This document shows positions 41,717-50,281 of a stretch of DNA of 64,000 nt, piece after piece. The notes beneath the pieces are model-generated. The model did not search any database, was not told where the DNA came from, and saw only the letters and a list, made by a program, of their open reading frames with translations. Location: contig NZ_CP133888.1 in assembly GCF_041228405.1 (NCBI RefSeq), positions 1,612,001-1,676,000 on the forward strand, in the 5' to 3' direction. Made by a program: the position numbers and the translations under genes. The stretch is from Salinilacustrithrix flava. GTDB taxonomy: Bacteria > Actinomycetota > Acidimicrobiia > Acidimicrobiales > Salinilacustritrichaceae. Position 1 is the stretch's first letter. The number at the start of each line of letters is the position of its first letter.

Positions 41717-42925
41717 TCACCCGTCGCCATGGGCGCCCTCGACCCGCTCGTAGAGCATCCGCAGGGGCGCAGCCGTGGCCCCGTGGACGACGGTGCTGGC
41801 CGCCACGACCAGGGCAGCGACGGGCCACACCACCTCGGCCGCCGCGTGCTCCTCGTGGGCGAGGGTGGCGAAGAACAGGGCGGCGGCACCCATCGGGCCG
41901 AACCACCCGTAGAACGCCGCGCTCGACCAGCGCAGGCCGAGCAGCGGTCGCATCGCCAGCACCACGGGCAGCCGGCGCAGCAGCAGCACGCCGGCCGTGA
42001 AGGTCATGACCGGCCAGCCGAGGTCCCGCCACGCATCCCAGGGCAGCAGCACCCCGAGCAGCAGGAACAGGGGCAGGACGAGCACGCGGTTGATCCCCTC
42101 GTCGACCTCGCGCTCCTGCTCGTAGATCGACGTGCCGACCTGGCGGTTGTAGGCGAGCCCGGCGACGTACACGGCCAGGATGCCGTCGCCGTGGGCCAGG
42201 TTCACCACCCCGAGCACCGCGACGGCCAGCACGAGGGTGAACACGAAGAAGGCCGAGTCCTCGATGTCGCGGGCCTCGTCCAGGCGCCGGAAGCACTCGC
42301 CGGCAGCCGTGCCGAGCGCGGCGCCGAGGACGATCGCGATGGCGACGGCGAGGACGCCCTCGATCGCGAAGCGCTCGACGCCGTCGTCGAGGACGAGCAC
42401 CGTGCCGGCGACCACCAGGGGGAGGGCGAGGCCGTCGTTGATGCCCGACTCGACGGACAGCAGACCGCGGACGCGATGCGGGAGCGCGCGGGTGGCGGGG
42501 TCGCCGGTGACGACGCTGGACGAGAGCACCGGGTCGGTGGGGGCGAGCACGCCGCCGAGCAGCACCGAAGCACCGAGCCCCACCCCGAGCACCGCCCAGG
42601 CGAGACCGGCCACGATCGACGCCATCGCCACCATCCCGACCGTCACCATCCACCCCACCGGCCCGAGCAGCTCGCGCACGTCGGACCACGGGAAGCGCAG
42701 CGCGACGGCCATCAGCGCCACGGCCACCACGACCTCGCTGACCGCGTGCAGGACCGGCGGCCCCTCGTCGAACGCGGCCAGCGCCAGCACCTCGGGGCCG
42801 AGCACGACGCCCAGCACGAGGGCGAGCAGCGGCGCCGTGACCGGCAGGTACCGGATCAGCCGGGACGCGAACACCACGGCGACGCCGAGGCCGCCGATCG
42901 CCACCAGCGCGAGATCGAGGTCCAC
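41717..42925 (-). CDS. cation/proton antiporter (CPA family)
   Basis: A 402-residue membrane protein with about 12 hydrophobic helices. It has the CPA1-like signature GGVLAPTDPVLSSSVVTG, in which the T-D-P replaces the Asn-Asp/Asp-Asp of other groups. A second family segment, LLSVESGINDGLALPLVV, carries the ion-binding acidic residues (E-S-G-I-N-D). It exchanges Na+ or K+ for protons. There is no C-terminal cytoplasmic regulatory domain. The start at GTG 42925 is 7 nt after TAGTGC on this strand and faces the HAD gene across 32 bp with a palindrome in the middle. Confidence 0.9.
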   Translation of the reverse strand: MDLDLALVAIGGLGVAVVFASRLIRYLPVTAPLLALVLGVVLGPEVLALAAFDEGPPVLHAVSEVVVAVALMAVALRFPWSDVRELLGPVGWMVTVGMVAMASIVAGLAWAVLGVGLGASVLLGGVLAPTDPVLSSSVVTGDPATRALPHRVRGLLSVESGINDGLALPLVVAGTVLVLDDGVERFAIEGVLAVAIAIVLGAALGTAAGECFRRLDEARDIEDSAFFVFTLVLAVAVLGVVNLAHGDGILAVYVAGLAYNRQVGTSIYEQEREVDEGINRVLVLPLFLLLGVLLPWDAWRDLGWPVMTFTAGVLLLRRLPVVLAMRPLLGLRWSSAAFYGWFGPMGAAALFFATLAHEEHAAAEVVWPVAALVVAASTVVHGATAAPLRMLYERVEGAHGDG

Positions 42926-42932
42926 GTCGGGC

Positions 42933-42950
42933 GCACTACCCGGGTAGGGA
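42933..42950. promoter_or_regulatory. overlapping divergent promoters with 12-bp palindrome
   Basis: The 32-bp gap between GTG 42925 (left) and ATG 42958 (right) centres on CTACCCGGGTAG (42936-42947), a perfect palindrome. Each arm supplies a TAG-N3 box 7 nt from its start codon: TAGTGC leftward (complement of 42933-42938) and TAGGGA rightward (42945-42950). One protein bound here would control both genes. Confidence 0.45.
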
Positions 42951-42957
42951 CGGCGCC

Positions 42958-43632
42958 ATGTCTGCCGACACCGCACCCGTGGTCCTCTTCGACGTCGACG
43001 GGACCCTGACCGACACCAACTACCTCCACACGCTGGCGTGGCGCCGGGCGTTCCTCGACAACGGCCACGACGTGGCGTCGTGGCGGATCCACCGGCTCAT
43101 CGGCGCGTCGGGCACCAAGCTGATGGAGGACTGCATCGGTCGGGAGGACGAGGACGTGAAGTCGGCGTGGCGCTCGCACTTCGAGGAGCTCGCGCCCGAG
43201 GTGCAGGCCTTCCCCGGCGCGCGGGACCTGATCCGCACCGTGCAGGACCGCGGTGGCAGGGCGGTGCTGGCCACGTCCTCGCCGGAGGACCTGGTCGCCC
43301 ACCACCTGCGCGCCCTCGACCTCGACGAGTCCGGCGTCGACGGCATCACGACCGACACCGACGTGGCGCACGCCAAGCCGGCGCCGGACGTGTTCCTCAC
43401 CGCGCTGGCCAAGGCCGACGGCGCGGCGTCACGGGCAGTCGTCATCGGCGACACGGGCTGGGATCTGCAGGCGGCCAAGGCCGCGGGCATCGGGGCCCTC
43501 GCCGTCCGCACCGGCGGGTGGGGCCACGACGAGCTGGTGCAGGCCGGCGCCGTGGAGGTGCACGACGACGTCGGCACGCTCTGCCGGGACGTGGAGACCT
43601 CGGCCCTGGGAGATCTGCTGCGCGGCGCCTGA
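42958..43632 (+). CDS. HAD-superfamily phosphatase, beta-phosphoglucomutase-like subclass
   Basis: A 224-residue HAD hydrolase. Motif I FDVDGTLTDT gives nucleophile Asp12 and acid Asp14. A helical cap between motifs I and II contains HTLAWRRAF. Motif II is ATSS, motif III Lys is in AHAKPAPDVF, and motif IV is VIGDTGWD. Members act on small phosphorylated metabolites such as sugar phosphates or phosphoglycolate; the substrate cannot be picked. It has a leaderless-type start (TAGGGA, 7 nt). The FadD gene follows after 72 bp with its own ribosome site, so co-transcription is possible. Confidence 0.9.
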   Translation: MSADTAPVVLFDVDGTLTDTNYLHTLAWRRAFLDNGHDVASWRIHRLIGASGTKLMEDCIGREDEDVKSAWRSHFEELAPEVQAFPGARDLIRTVQDRGGRAVLATSSPEDLVAHHLRALDLDESGVDGITTDTDVAHAKPAPDVFLTALAKADGAASRAVVIGDTGWDLQAAKAAGIGALAVRTGGWGHDELVQAGAVEVHDDVGTLCRDVETSALGDLLRGA

Positions 43633-43704
43633 GGGCGCAGTGCGCGACCGCCGCACGATTGGCAGGATGTGCCCCCACAGAAGCCGATCCAGGGGGAACA
43701 TGCG

Positions 43705-45267
43705 ATGTCGACCATCGCCAGCACAGCCGACGTCATCCGCACGCACGCGAAGGAACGGGGCGACAAGGTCGCGATCGTCCAGGACGAGCACCGCCAGACG
43801 TGGAGCGAGCTCGACCGTCGCTCCAACCGCGTGGCCAACGCCCTCGCGGCGGCTGGGGTCGGCCCGGAGGACCGCGTCGCGTTCATCGACAAGAACGGCT
43901 ACGAGTACTTCGAGGTGTTCTTCGGCTGCGCCAAGCTGAACGCGGTCACGGTCAACGTCAACTGGCGCCTGGCCCCGCCCGAGGTGGCCTGGATCGTGAA
44001 CGACGCCGAGGCCAAGGTGTTCTTCTTCGGCCAGGAGTTCGCCGACACCGTCGCCGCCATCCGCGACGACCTGACCTCGACCACGACGTTCGTGTGCCTG
44101 GGTGAGGACGACCGGTTCGAGTCCTACGAGACCTGGATGGGCGACGACGACAGCGACCCGGGGGTGCAGCCCACCGGCTCCGACGTGGCCTTCCAGCTCT
44201 ACTCGTCGGGGACGACGGGGCTGCCCAAGGGCGTGATGCTGTCCAACGACAACCTGTTCGCGCTGCTGCCCGACGCCAGCGAGCAGTGGGGCTTCAGCGA
44301 GGCGATGGTGAGCATGGTCGCCATGCCGCTGTTCCACATCGGCGGTTCGGGCTGGGCCATGGCCGGCATGTTCAACGGGGGCACGTCGGTCATCGTCCGT
44401 GAGATCGATCCCGCCGCGATCATCGACGTCATCGGCAAGGAGCGCATCACGCACGCGTTCCTCGTGCCGGCGGTGTTCCAGTTCATGCTGATGATGCCCA
44501 ACGTGCACGACGGCGACTACTCGAGCCTGGAGATGCTCGTGTACGGCGCCTCGCCGATCACCGAGGAGGTGCTGGCCGGCTCGGTCAAGACCTTCGGCTG
44601 CAAGTTCGCCCAGGCCTACGGCCTCACCGAGACCACCGGTGCCATCGTGACGCTGCCGCCCGAGGACCACGACGTCGACGGCCCCAACCGGCACCGCCTC
44701 CGCTCGGCCGGCAAGCCCAACGGCAACGTCGAGATGAAGATCGTCGACCCGGACACCTTCGAGGAGGTGCCCACCGGCGAGGTCGGCGAGATCATCACCC
44801 GCTCCGACCAGAACATGGTCGGGTACTGGAGGAACCCCGAGGGCACCGAGGCCGCCTACGTCGACGGGGACTGGTTCCGCACCGGTGACATCGGGTACTT
44901 CGACGACGACGGCTACCTGTACATCCACGACCGCGTGAAGGACATGATCGTGTCCGGCGGCGAGAACGTGTACCCCGCCGAGGTCGAGAACGCCCTCATG
45001 AAGCACCCCGGCGTCGCCGACGTGGCCGTCATCGGCGTGCCCGACGAGAAGTGGGGTGAGGTCGGCAAGGCCCTGGTCGTCAAGGCCGAGGGCCAGGACC
45101 CGGAGCCGGAGGAGATCATCGCCTTCGCCCGCGAGCAGCTGGCCGGGTTCAAGGTGCCCAAGTCGGTGGACTTCATCGCCGAGATCCCCCGCAACCCCAC
45201 CGGCAAGATGCTCAAGAAGGACCTGCGCGCCCCGTACTGGGAGGGCCGCGAGCGCAACGTGAACTGA
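43705..45267 (+). CDS. acyl-CoA synthetase (FadD-like AMP-binding enzyme)
   Basis: A 520-residue adenylate-forming enzyme that activates a carboxylic acid to acyl-AMP and then acyl-CoA. The P-loop motif YSSGTTGLPKGVMLS is present, with the A5 motif YGLTETTG, the hinge region YLYIHDRVKDMIVSGGENVYPAEVE, and the catalytic lysine in PRNPTGKMLKKDLR. Length and motifs fit long- or medium-chain fatty-acid ligases. ATG 43705 is preceded by AGGGGGA with 7-nt spacing, which excludes the 12-codon-longer option at 43669. It is followed by a strong hairpin terminator at 45295-45322. Confidence 0.93.
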   Translation: MSTIASTADVIRTHAKERGDKVAIVQDEHRQTWSELDRRSNRVANALAAAGVGPEDRVAFIDKNGYEYFEVFFGCAKLNAVTVNVNWRLAPPEVAWIVNDAEAKVFFFGQEFADTVAAIRDDLTSTTTFVCLGEDDRFESYETWMGDDDSDPGVQPTGSDVAFQLYSSGTTGLPKGVMLSNDNLFALLPDASEQWGFSEAMVSMVAMPLFHIGGSGWAMAGMFNGGTSVIVREIDPAAIIDVIGKERITHAFLVPAVFQFMLMMPNVHDGDYSSLEMLVYGASPITEEVLAGSVKTFGCKFAQAYGLTETTGAIVTLPPEDHDVDGPNRHRLRSAGKPNGNVEMKIVDPDTFEEVPTGEVGEIITRSDQNMVGYWRNPEGTEAAYVDGDWFRTGDIGYFDDDGYLYIHDRVKDMIVSGGENVYPAEVENALMKHPGVADVAVIGVPDEKWGEVGKALVVKAEGQDPEPEEIIAFAREQLAGFKVPKSVDFIAEIPRNPTGKMLKKDLRAPYWEGRERNVN

Positions 45268-45294
45268 ACGGGCGCCACCCCATCCAGACGCGAC

Positions 45295-45322
45295 GCGGCC
45301 CGGGGCACCCGCCCCGGGCCGC
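45295..45322. terminator. perfect 12-bp hairpin after fadD-like gene
   Basis: GCGGCCCGGGGC (45295-45306) pairs base for base with GCCCCGGGCCGC (45311-45322) around an ACCC loop. It lies between two convergent genes (stops at 45267 and 45347) and probably ends both. No U-tract is present. Confidence 0.65.
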
Positions 45323-45346
45323 TCCCGCGCTCGGCGTCAGCCGGAG

Positions 45347-45682
45347 TCAGCCGATCTCGGGGGTGGGCAGCTCCTGGTTCGCCAGCATCGCCTTCTGGGC
45401 TCGCACGTTGGTGCGCCGCTTCCAGAACTTCTGCTTCCAGTGCCGGTACTCACGTCCAGGCCGTCCGTTGGAGCCGCTGACCTCACCCCGCTCGGTGTCG
45501 AGTCGGGTGTGCACCGGTCGCGGAGGCACGATCTCCTCGCCGGACTCGAGGTCGGCGTGGGCGAGCAGCTCGTGGGTGCGGTGGCGGGCCTTGCGGTTGG
45601 CCGCCTTGCGCTCCTCCTTCGGCGGAGCCGGGTGCGTGGCACCGGGGGCGGCTTCCTTGTGCGAACGGTGACGGTTGGACAT
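45347..45682 (-). CDS. small basic protein, unknown function
   Basis: A 111-residue hydrophilic protein rich in Lys, Arg and His, with no hydrophobic helix. The N-terminus reads SNRHRSHKEAAPGATHPAPP, a helical stretch ERKAANRKARHRTHELLAHA follows, and the C-terminal half carries EYRHWKQKFWKRRTNVRAQK. The aromatic-basic mix suggests RNA or ribosome binding, but no family is recognised. It is divergent from serS, and the shared 127-bp gap contains nested dyads. The ATG at 45682 has AGGAG 6 nt upstream. The third-position G+C pattern is that of a real gene. Confidence 0.62.
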   Translation of the reverse strand: MSNRHRSHKEAAPGATHPAPPKEERKAANRKARHRTHELLAHADLESGEEIVPPRPVHTRLDTERGEVSGSNGRPGREYRHWKQKFWKRRTNVRAQKAMLANQELPTPEIG

Positions 45683-45702
45683 GGCACTCCTCGTCAGTTC
45701 GG

Positions 45703-45731
45703 GGTCCCACCCATCCGGTGGGTCCGGGACC
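45703..45731. promoter_or_regulatory. nested dyads upstream of serS
   Basis: CCCACC (45706-45711) with GGTGGG (45717-45722), nested inside GGTCCC (45703-45708) with GGGACC (45726-45731). The structures are mutually overlapping and lie about 80 bp before serS and 21 bp from the start of the small basic gene. Either an operator or a leader hairpin of the leftward transcript. Confidence 0.3.
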
Positions 45732-45809
45732 AGACCGTACGAAACGCATGTTACGGACTGGTGACGGATCCTGGTTTCGGGACCTTGGGCCCTCCACTAC
45801 CGTGCCTTC

Positions 45810-47114
45810 GTGCTCGACCTGCGCCGCATCCGGTCCGAACCCGACGCCATCCGCGCCGGGCTGTCCCGGCGCGGCGCCGACCTGGCCCTGCTCGACCGGG
45901 TCCTCGAGCTCGACGAGCGGGCCCGGGCGGTGGGCGCCGAGGTCGACGACCTGCGCAACCAGGTCAAGACCGTGTCCAAGGAGATCGGCGAGCTGTTCAA
46001 GGCCGGCCAGCGCGACGAGGCCGAGGCCCGCAAGGCCGAGTCCAAGCGCCTCGGCGACCGGGAGAAGGAGCTGGCGGCCGCGGCCGACGGGCTCCAGGCC
46101 GACATCCGGGACGCGCTGCTGCGCATCCCCAACGTCCCGAGCGACGACGCTCCCGACGGGGCCAGCGAGGCCGACAACGTCGTGCTGCGCACCCACGGGC
46201 CCGGCCCCGACACCTTCGCCGACCACCAGCGGGTGCCGCACTGGGACATCGGCACCGAGCTCGGCATCATCGACGGCGAGCGGGCCGTGAAGATCAGCGG
46301 GTCCATGTTCACCATGTACCGGGGCTGGGGTGCCCGGCTGCTGCGCGCCATGATCGGCCACAGCCTCGACGCCAGCGCGGATCCGGCCAACGGCGCCGTG
46401 TGGGAGGAGATCCGCCCGCCGACGCTGGTCAAGACCGACACCATGATCGGCACCGGGCACCTGCCCAAGTTCGAGGACGAGGCGTACCACGTCGAGCGAG
46501 ACGACCTCTGGACGATCCCCACCGCCGAGGTCCCGCTCACGTCGATGGCCGCCGACGAGGTCCTCGACTGGGACACGCTGCCGGTGCGCTTCACCGCCTA
46601 CACGTCGTGCTTCCGGCGCGAGGCCGGCGCGGCCGGCCGCGACACCCGGGGTCTGCTGCGCAGCCATGAGTTCGACAAGGTCGAGCTCATGGGCTACGCC
46701 GACGGCGCCGAGCAGGCCATCGCCCTGCAGGAGGAGATCCTCGCCCGCAGCGAGCAGATCCTCCAGGACTTCGGGCTCAGCTACCGGATCCTCGACCTGT
46801 GCGCCGGCGACCTCGGCGGCTCGGCCGCCCGCACGTGGGACATCGAGGCCTACGCCCCGGGCGTGGGCGAGTGGCTCGAGGTCTCCTCGGTCAGCTGGTT
46901 CGCCGACTACCAGGCCCGCCGGGCCAACGTGCGCTGGAAGCGGGCGGGCGAGAAGGGCACCCAGGTGTGCCACACCGTGAACGGCTCGGCCATGGGCTGG
47001 CCCCGCACCGTCGCCGCGCTGCTCGAGACCCACCGCCAGCCCGACGGCAGCGTCGCCATCCCCGAGGTGCTCCAGCCCCGCCTCGGTGGCGCCACCCACA
47101 TCCCCGCCGCCTGA
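45810..47114 (+). CDS. serS: seryl-tRNA synthetase
   Basis: A 434-residue class II synthetase charging tRNA-Ser (and tRNA-Sec where present). The N-terminal antiparallel coiled coil (residues 30-105; LLDRVLELDERARAVGAEVD through LGDREKELAAAADGL) grips the long variable arm of tRNA-Ser. Class II motif 2 is FTAYTSCFRREAGAAGRDTR and motif 3 is NGSAMGWPRTVAALLE, with the serine-specific TAEVPLTS and QFDKVE-like HEFDKVEL segments. Length is normal. GTG 45810 follows TACCGT (45798-45803) by 6 nt without a Shine-Dalgarno, so a housekeeping gene here also has a leaderless start. Confidence 0.97.
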   Translation: MLDLRRIRSEPDAIRAGLSRRGADLALLDRVLELDERARAVGAEVDDLRNQVKTVSKEIGELFKAGQRDEAEARKAESKRLGDREKELAAAADGLQADIRDALLRIPNVPSDDAPDGASEADNVVLRTHGPGPDTFADHQRVPHWDIGTELGIIDGERAVKISGSMFTMYRGWGARLLRAMIGHSLDASADPANGAVWEEIRPPTLVKTDTMIGTGHLPKFEDEAYHVERDDLWTIPTAEVPLTSMAADEVLDWDTLPVRFTAYTSCFRREAGAAGRDTRGLLRSHEFDKVELMGYADGAEQAIALQEEILARSEQILQDFGLSYRILDLCAGDLGGSAARTWDIEAYAPGVGEWLEVSSVSWFADYQARRANVRWKRAGEKGTQVCHTVNGSAMGWPRTVAALLETHRQPDGSVAIPEVLQPRLGGATHIPAA

Positions 47115-47128
47115 CTACGGTCCGACCC

Positions 47129-49057
47129 GTGACCGAGCTCGGGGAGCTGCTCTGGACGCCGTCGCCCGAGCGGGTGGCCGCCACCAACATGGCCCGCTTC
47201 GCCGAGCGGCTCGGCTGCGACGGCTACGAGGCGCTCCACGACCTGTCGGTCTCGGAGCCGGACCGGTTCTGGCCGGCCGTGTGGGACGAGTGCGGCCTGG
47301 TCGGTGACCCCGGCTCGACCGTGCTCGACCCCGGTGCGTCGATGCCCGAGGCCCGGTTCTTCCCCGATGCCCGGCTCAGCGTCGTCGAGCACGTGCTGCG
47401 GCGCACCGGGAGCGAGCCGGCGGTCATCGCCGAGTCCGAGACCGGCAGCCGCTCCATGTCGTGGGACCACCTCGCCATCGAGGTCGGGGCCATGGCCGCG
47501 GCCCTCGCCGAGGTCGGCGTCGGCGAGGGCGACCGGGTCGCGGCGTGGCTTCCCAACGGCATCGAGGCCGTCGTGGCGATGCTCGGCGCGGCCGCGCTCG
47601 GCGCCGTCTTCTCCTCGACCAGCCCGGACTTCGGTGCGGCCGGCGTGCTCGACCGCTTCGGCCAGATCGAGCCGGTGGTCCTGTTCGCCGTCGACGGCTA
47701 CGACTACGGCGGCGTCCACCACGACCGGCGCGACGTGCGGGCCGAGATCGAGGCCGGGCTGCCGACGCTGCGGCGCACGGTCGTCCTCGGGCACGACTGG
47801 GCCTCGTTCCTCGAACCCCATCGCGGCACGCCCGCCCCCCTCGTCCGGCGCAGCTTCGACCACCCCTGGTACGTCCTGTACTCGAGCGGCACCACCGGCA
47901 CGCCGAAGTGCATCGTGCACGCCACCGGCCGCGTGCTGCTCCAGCACGCCAAGGAGCACCAGCTCCACACCGACCTGTCCGCAGGGGACCGCCTGCTCTA
48001 CGTCACGACGTGCGGGTGGATGATGTGGAACTGGCTGGTCTCGGCCCTGGCCTCCGGCGTCACGATCGTCACCGTCGACGGCAATGTGGCCCACCCGGGT
48101 CCGTCGCGGCTGTGGGACCTGGTCGACCGCCACGGCGTGGACGTGCTCGGCGTCGGCGCCAAGTACCTCGACGCGCTGGCCCACCAGGGGTACGCGCCCG
48201 CTGAGCACCACGACCTGTCCTCGCTGCGCACGCTGGCCTCCACCGGCTCGCCGCTCAGCCCGGAGCGCTTCGCCTGGGTGCACGAGCACGTGAAGGCCGA
48301 CGTGCACCTCGCCTCGATCAGCGGCGGCACCGACCTGTGCGCCTGCTTCGTGCTGGGCGACCCGACCTCATCGGTGCACGCCGGGGAGATCCAGCGTCCC
48401 GGCCTCGGCATGGCTGTCGACGTGTGGTCCGAGGCCGGCGAGCCGCTCGGCCCCGGTCAGCGTGGCGAGCTGGTCTGCACCCGGCCGTTCCCGAGCCAGC
48501 CCCTCGGGTTCTGGGGTGACGACGACGGCAGCCGGTACCGGGCGGCGTACTACGACCGCTACCCCGACGCCGGCGACGGGTACGGCGTCTGGCACCACGG
48601 GGACTTCGCCAGCTGGACCGAGCACGGTGGCGTGGTCATCCACGGCCGCAGCGACACCACCCTGAACCCCGGCGGCATCCGCATCGGCACCGCCGAGATC
48701 TACCGCGCGGTCGAGGGCCTGCCCGGCATCGCCGAGTCGCTGGTCTTCGGCGAGGAGGTCACCGACGACGACGGCGGGACCGACGTGCGCATCGTGCTGC
48801 TGGTCGTCCTCGATGCCGGGGTCGAGCTCGACGACGAGCTGCGGGCGCGCATCGCCGGCACCGTGCGGTCGAGCTGCTCACCCCGCCACGTGCCCCGCCG
48901 CATCGTGGCCGTCGCCGACCTGCCCCGGACCCGGTCCGGGAAGCTGGTCGAGCTGGCCGTGGCCGATGCGGTCAACGGGCGCGAGGTGCGCAACACCGAG
49001 GCGCTGCTCGACCCCGACGTGCTCTGGGCCGTGCGAGACGCCGTCACCGATCGCTGA
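47129..49057 (+). CDS. acetoacetyl-CoA synthetase
   Basis: A 642-residue AMP-forming ligase of the acetoacetate-CoA ligase family, which channels ketone bodies into acetyl-CoA or biosynthesis. Diagnostic features are the N-terminal LWTPSPERVAATNMARFAER, the P-loop YSSGTTGTPKCIVHATGRVL, the family-specific CGWMMWNWLVSALASG, the ISGGTDLCACFV segment and the hinge GRSDTTLNPGGIRIGTAEIY. The catalytic Lys is in RTRSGKLVELAV. GTG 47129 has TACGGT (47116-47121) 7 nt upstream, only 1 nt after the serS stop, so it has its own promoter. It pairs functionally with the CoA-ligase, SDR and CaiB genes in the window, though not in one operon. Confidence 0.93.
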   Translation: MTELGELLWTPSPERVAATNMARFAERLGCDGYEALHDLSVSEPDRFWPAVWDECGLVGDPGSTVLDPGASMPEARFFPDARLSVVEHVLRRTGSEPAVIAESETGSRSMSWDHLAIEVGAMAAALAEVGVGEGDRVAAWLPNGIEAVVAMLGAAALGAVFSSTSPDFGAAGVLDRFGQIEPVVLFAVDGYDYGGVHHDRRDVRAEIEAGLPTLRRTVVLGHDWASFLEPHRGTPAPLVRRSFDHPWYVLYSSGTTGTPKCIVHATGRVLLQHAKEHQLHTDLSAGDRLLYVTTCGWMMWNWLVSALASGVTIVTVDGNVAHPGPSRLWDLVDRHGVDVLGVGAKYLDALAHQGYAPAEHHDLSSLRTLASTGSPLSPERFAWVHEHVKADVHLASISGGTDLCACFVLGDPTSSVHAGEIQRPGLGMAVDVWSEAGEPLGPGQRGELVCTRPFPSQPLGFWGDDDGSRYRAAYYDRYPDAGDGYGVWHHGDFASWTEHGGVVIHGRSDTTLNPGGIRIGTAEIYRAVEGLPGIAESLVFGEEVTDDDGGTDVRIVLLVVLDAGVELDDELRARIAGTVRSSCSPRHVPRRIVAVADLPRTRSGKLVELAVADAVNGREVRNTEALLDPDVLWAVRDAVTDR

Positions 49058-49091
49058 CCGGTCCGGTCCGCTCGGGGCCCGGGCGCGGCAG

Positions 49092-49125
49092 GGCCCCCGA
49101 CCGAATGGGAGGACGGTCGGGGGCC
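49092..49125. terminator. perfect 12-bp hairpin after acetoacetyl-CoA synthetase
   Basis: GGCCCCCGACCG (49092-49103) pairs with CGGTCGGGGGCC (49114-49125) over a 10-nt loop and is followed by TTCGG. It separates two convergent genes (stops at 49057 and 49151) and likely serves both. Confidence 0.65.
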
Positions 49126-49150
49126 TTCGGAGCAGAGGGAACGGGCGGCC

Positions 49151-49564
49151 CTACGACTCCGCAGCAGCGACCGCAGCCTCGAGGGATGCGAGCGCCTGCT
49201 GGCCGCGACTGGTGGTCTCGGCGGTGATTCGGCAGTGCTTGTCGTGATCGCCGTGGCTGGCCGCCACCGCGGAGGTCTCGGCCAGCATCTTGGCGGTGGC
49301 GCCCAGCAGCGCCTGGGTGCCCTGCACCGTGGGGCCGGTGCGGGACAGGACCTTGATGAGGGCGGTGGCCACGTCGGCGGCATCGAGGCAGGCCCGGATG
49401 CACTCGGTCTTGTCGGCGACGTCGGGCTCGGACAGGCAGGCGTCAGCGCAGGAGGTGGTGGCGCTGACGACGTCGTGCATGGCGTCGATGGCGAGGGCGA
49501 GGGCGGCGTGGTCGACACCTCGCTCGTCGGAGCGGGCTTCGAGCATCTGCGCGGCGACGTTCAT
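49151..49564 (-). CDS. Cys-rich four-helix-bundle protein, copper-storage-like
   Basis: A 137-residue all-helical protein resembling DUF326/Csp-type cytosolic copper-storage proteins. Cysteines occur as C39-x3-C43 and C55-x3-C59 on neighbouring helices, plus C111 beside His104, His107 and His110 (SHGDHDKHC). In Csp3-like proteins, Cys lining the inside of a four-helix bundle bind many Cu(I) ions. Five Cys is far fewer than in full Csp3, so capacity would be low and another role is possible. No copper exporter, chaperone or CsoR gene is nearby. It is preceded on the other strand by pdxH, whose start is 78 bp away. Confidence 0.72.
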   Translation of the reverse strand: MNVAAQMLEARSDERGVDHAALALAIDAMHDVVSATTSCADACLSEPDVADKTECIRACLDAADVATALIKVLSRTGPTVQGTQALLGATAKMLAETSAVAASHGDHDKHCRITAETTSRGQQALASLEAAVAAAES

Positions 49565-49642
49565 GGCAGCGTCCGTGCCCCAAGTGGTGCGTCGTCAGAA
49601 CCTGCCGGCGGCCGGGCCGCTGCGCCGCGGTAGACAGAGGAC

Positions 49643-50281
49643 GTGGATCCCGAGGTGCTCGCCCGCCGCCGTCGTGAGTACGAGGCCCAGGGCTTCGACG
49701 TGGCCGACGCCGACCCCGACCCGCTCGTGCAGTTCCACCGCTGGTTCGACGCCGTCGACGAGCCGATGGACGAACCCCACGCCATGGTGCTGGCAACGGT
49801 CCGCCCCGACGGCACGCCCTCAGCCCGCACCGTGCTGCTGCGCGGCGTCGACGAGCGGGGCCTGGGCTTCTTCACCAACTACGAGAGCGCCAAGGCCGAT
49901 GCGATCGAGGCCCAGCCCGTGGTCGAGTGCCTGTTCCTGTGGCTGCCGGTCCACCGCCAGGTGCGGGTGCGGGGCCGGGCCGAGAAGGTCTCGGTCGAGG
50001 AGTCCGACGCGTACTTCGCCAGCCGGCCGCGTGGCTCCCAGCTCGGCGCATGGGCGTCGCCGCAGTCCCAGGTCGTCGCCGGGCGCGAGGAGCTGGATCG
50101 CTACCTGGCCGCCGCCGAGGAGCGCTTCACCGGCGACGTGCCCCGCCCCCCGCACTGGGGTGGCTACCGCGTGGTGCCCGACGGGTGGGAGTTCTGGCAG
50201 GGACGTCCGGGCCGGCTCCACGACCGGGTGCGCTACCGGCGCGAGGCCGGCGCCTGGGTCAGGGAGCGCCTGGCGCCCTGA
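49643..50281 (+). CDS. pdxH: pyridoxamine 5'-phosphate oxidase
   Basis: A 212-residue FMN enzyme making pyridoxal 5'-phosphate, the last step of the salvage and DXP routes to vitamin B6. Conserved blocks are AMVLATVRPDGTPSARTVLLRGVD, GLGFFTNYESAKADAI, ECLFLWLPVHRQVRVRGRAEKV, FASRPRGSQLGAWASPQSQVV and the C-terminal WGGYRVVPDGWEFWQGRPGRLHDR. The length and the C-terminal signature distinguish it from the many PPOX-like proteins of unknown role. GTG 49643 lies 6 nt after TAGACA (49631-49636). The 3' end overlaps the convergent polyglutamate-hydrolase gene by 23 bp. Confidence 0.95.
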   Translation: MDPEVLARRRREYEAQGFDVADADPDPLVQFHRWFDAVDEPMDEPHAMVLATVRPDGTPSARTVLLRGVDERGLGFFTNYESAKADAIEAQPVVECLFLWLPVHRQVRVRGRAEKVSVEESDAYFASRPRGSQLGAWASPQSQVVAGREELDRYLAAAEERFTGDVPRPPHWGGYRVVPDGWEFWQGRPGRLHDRVRYRREAGAWVRERLAP

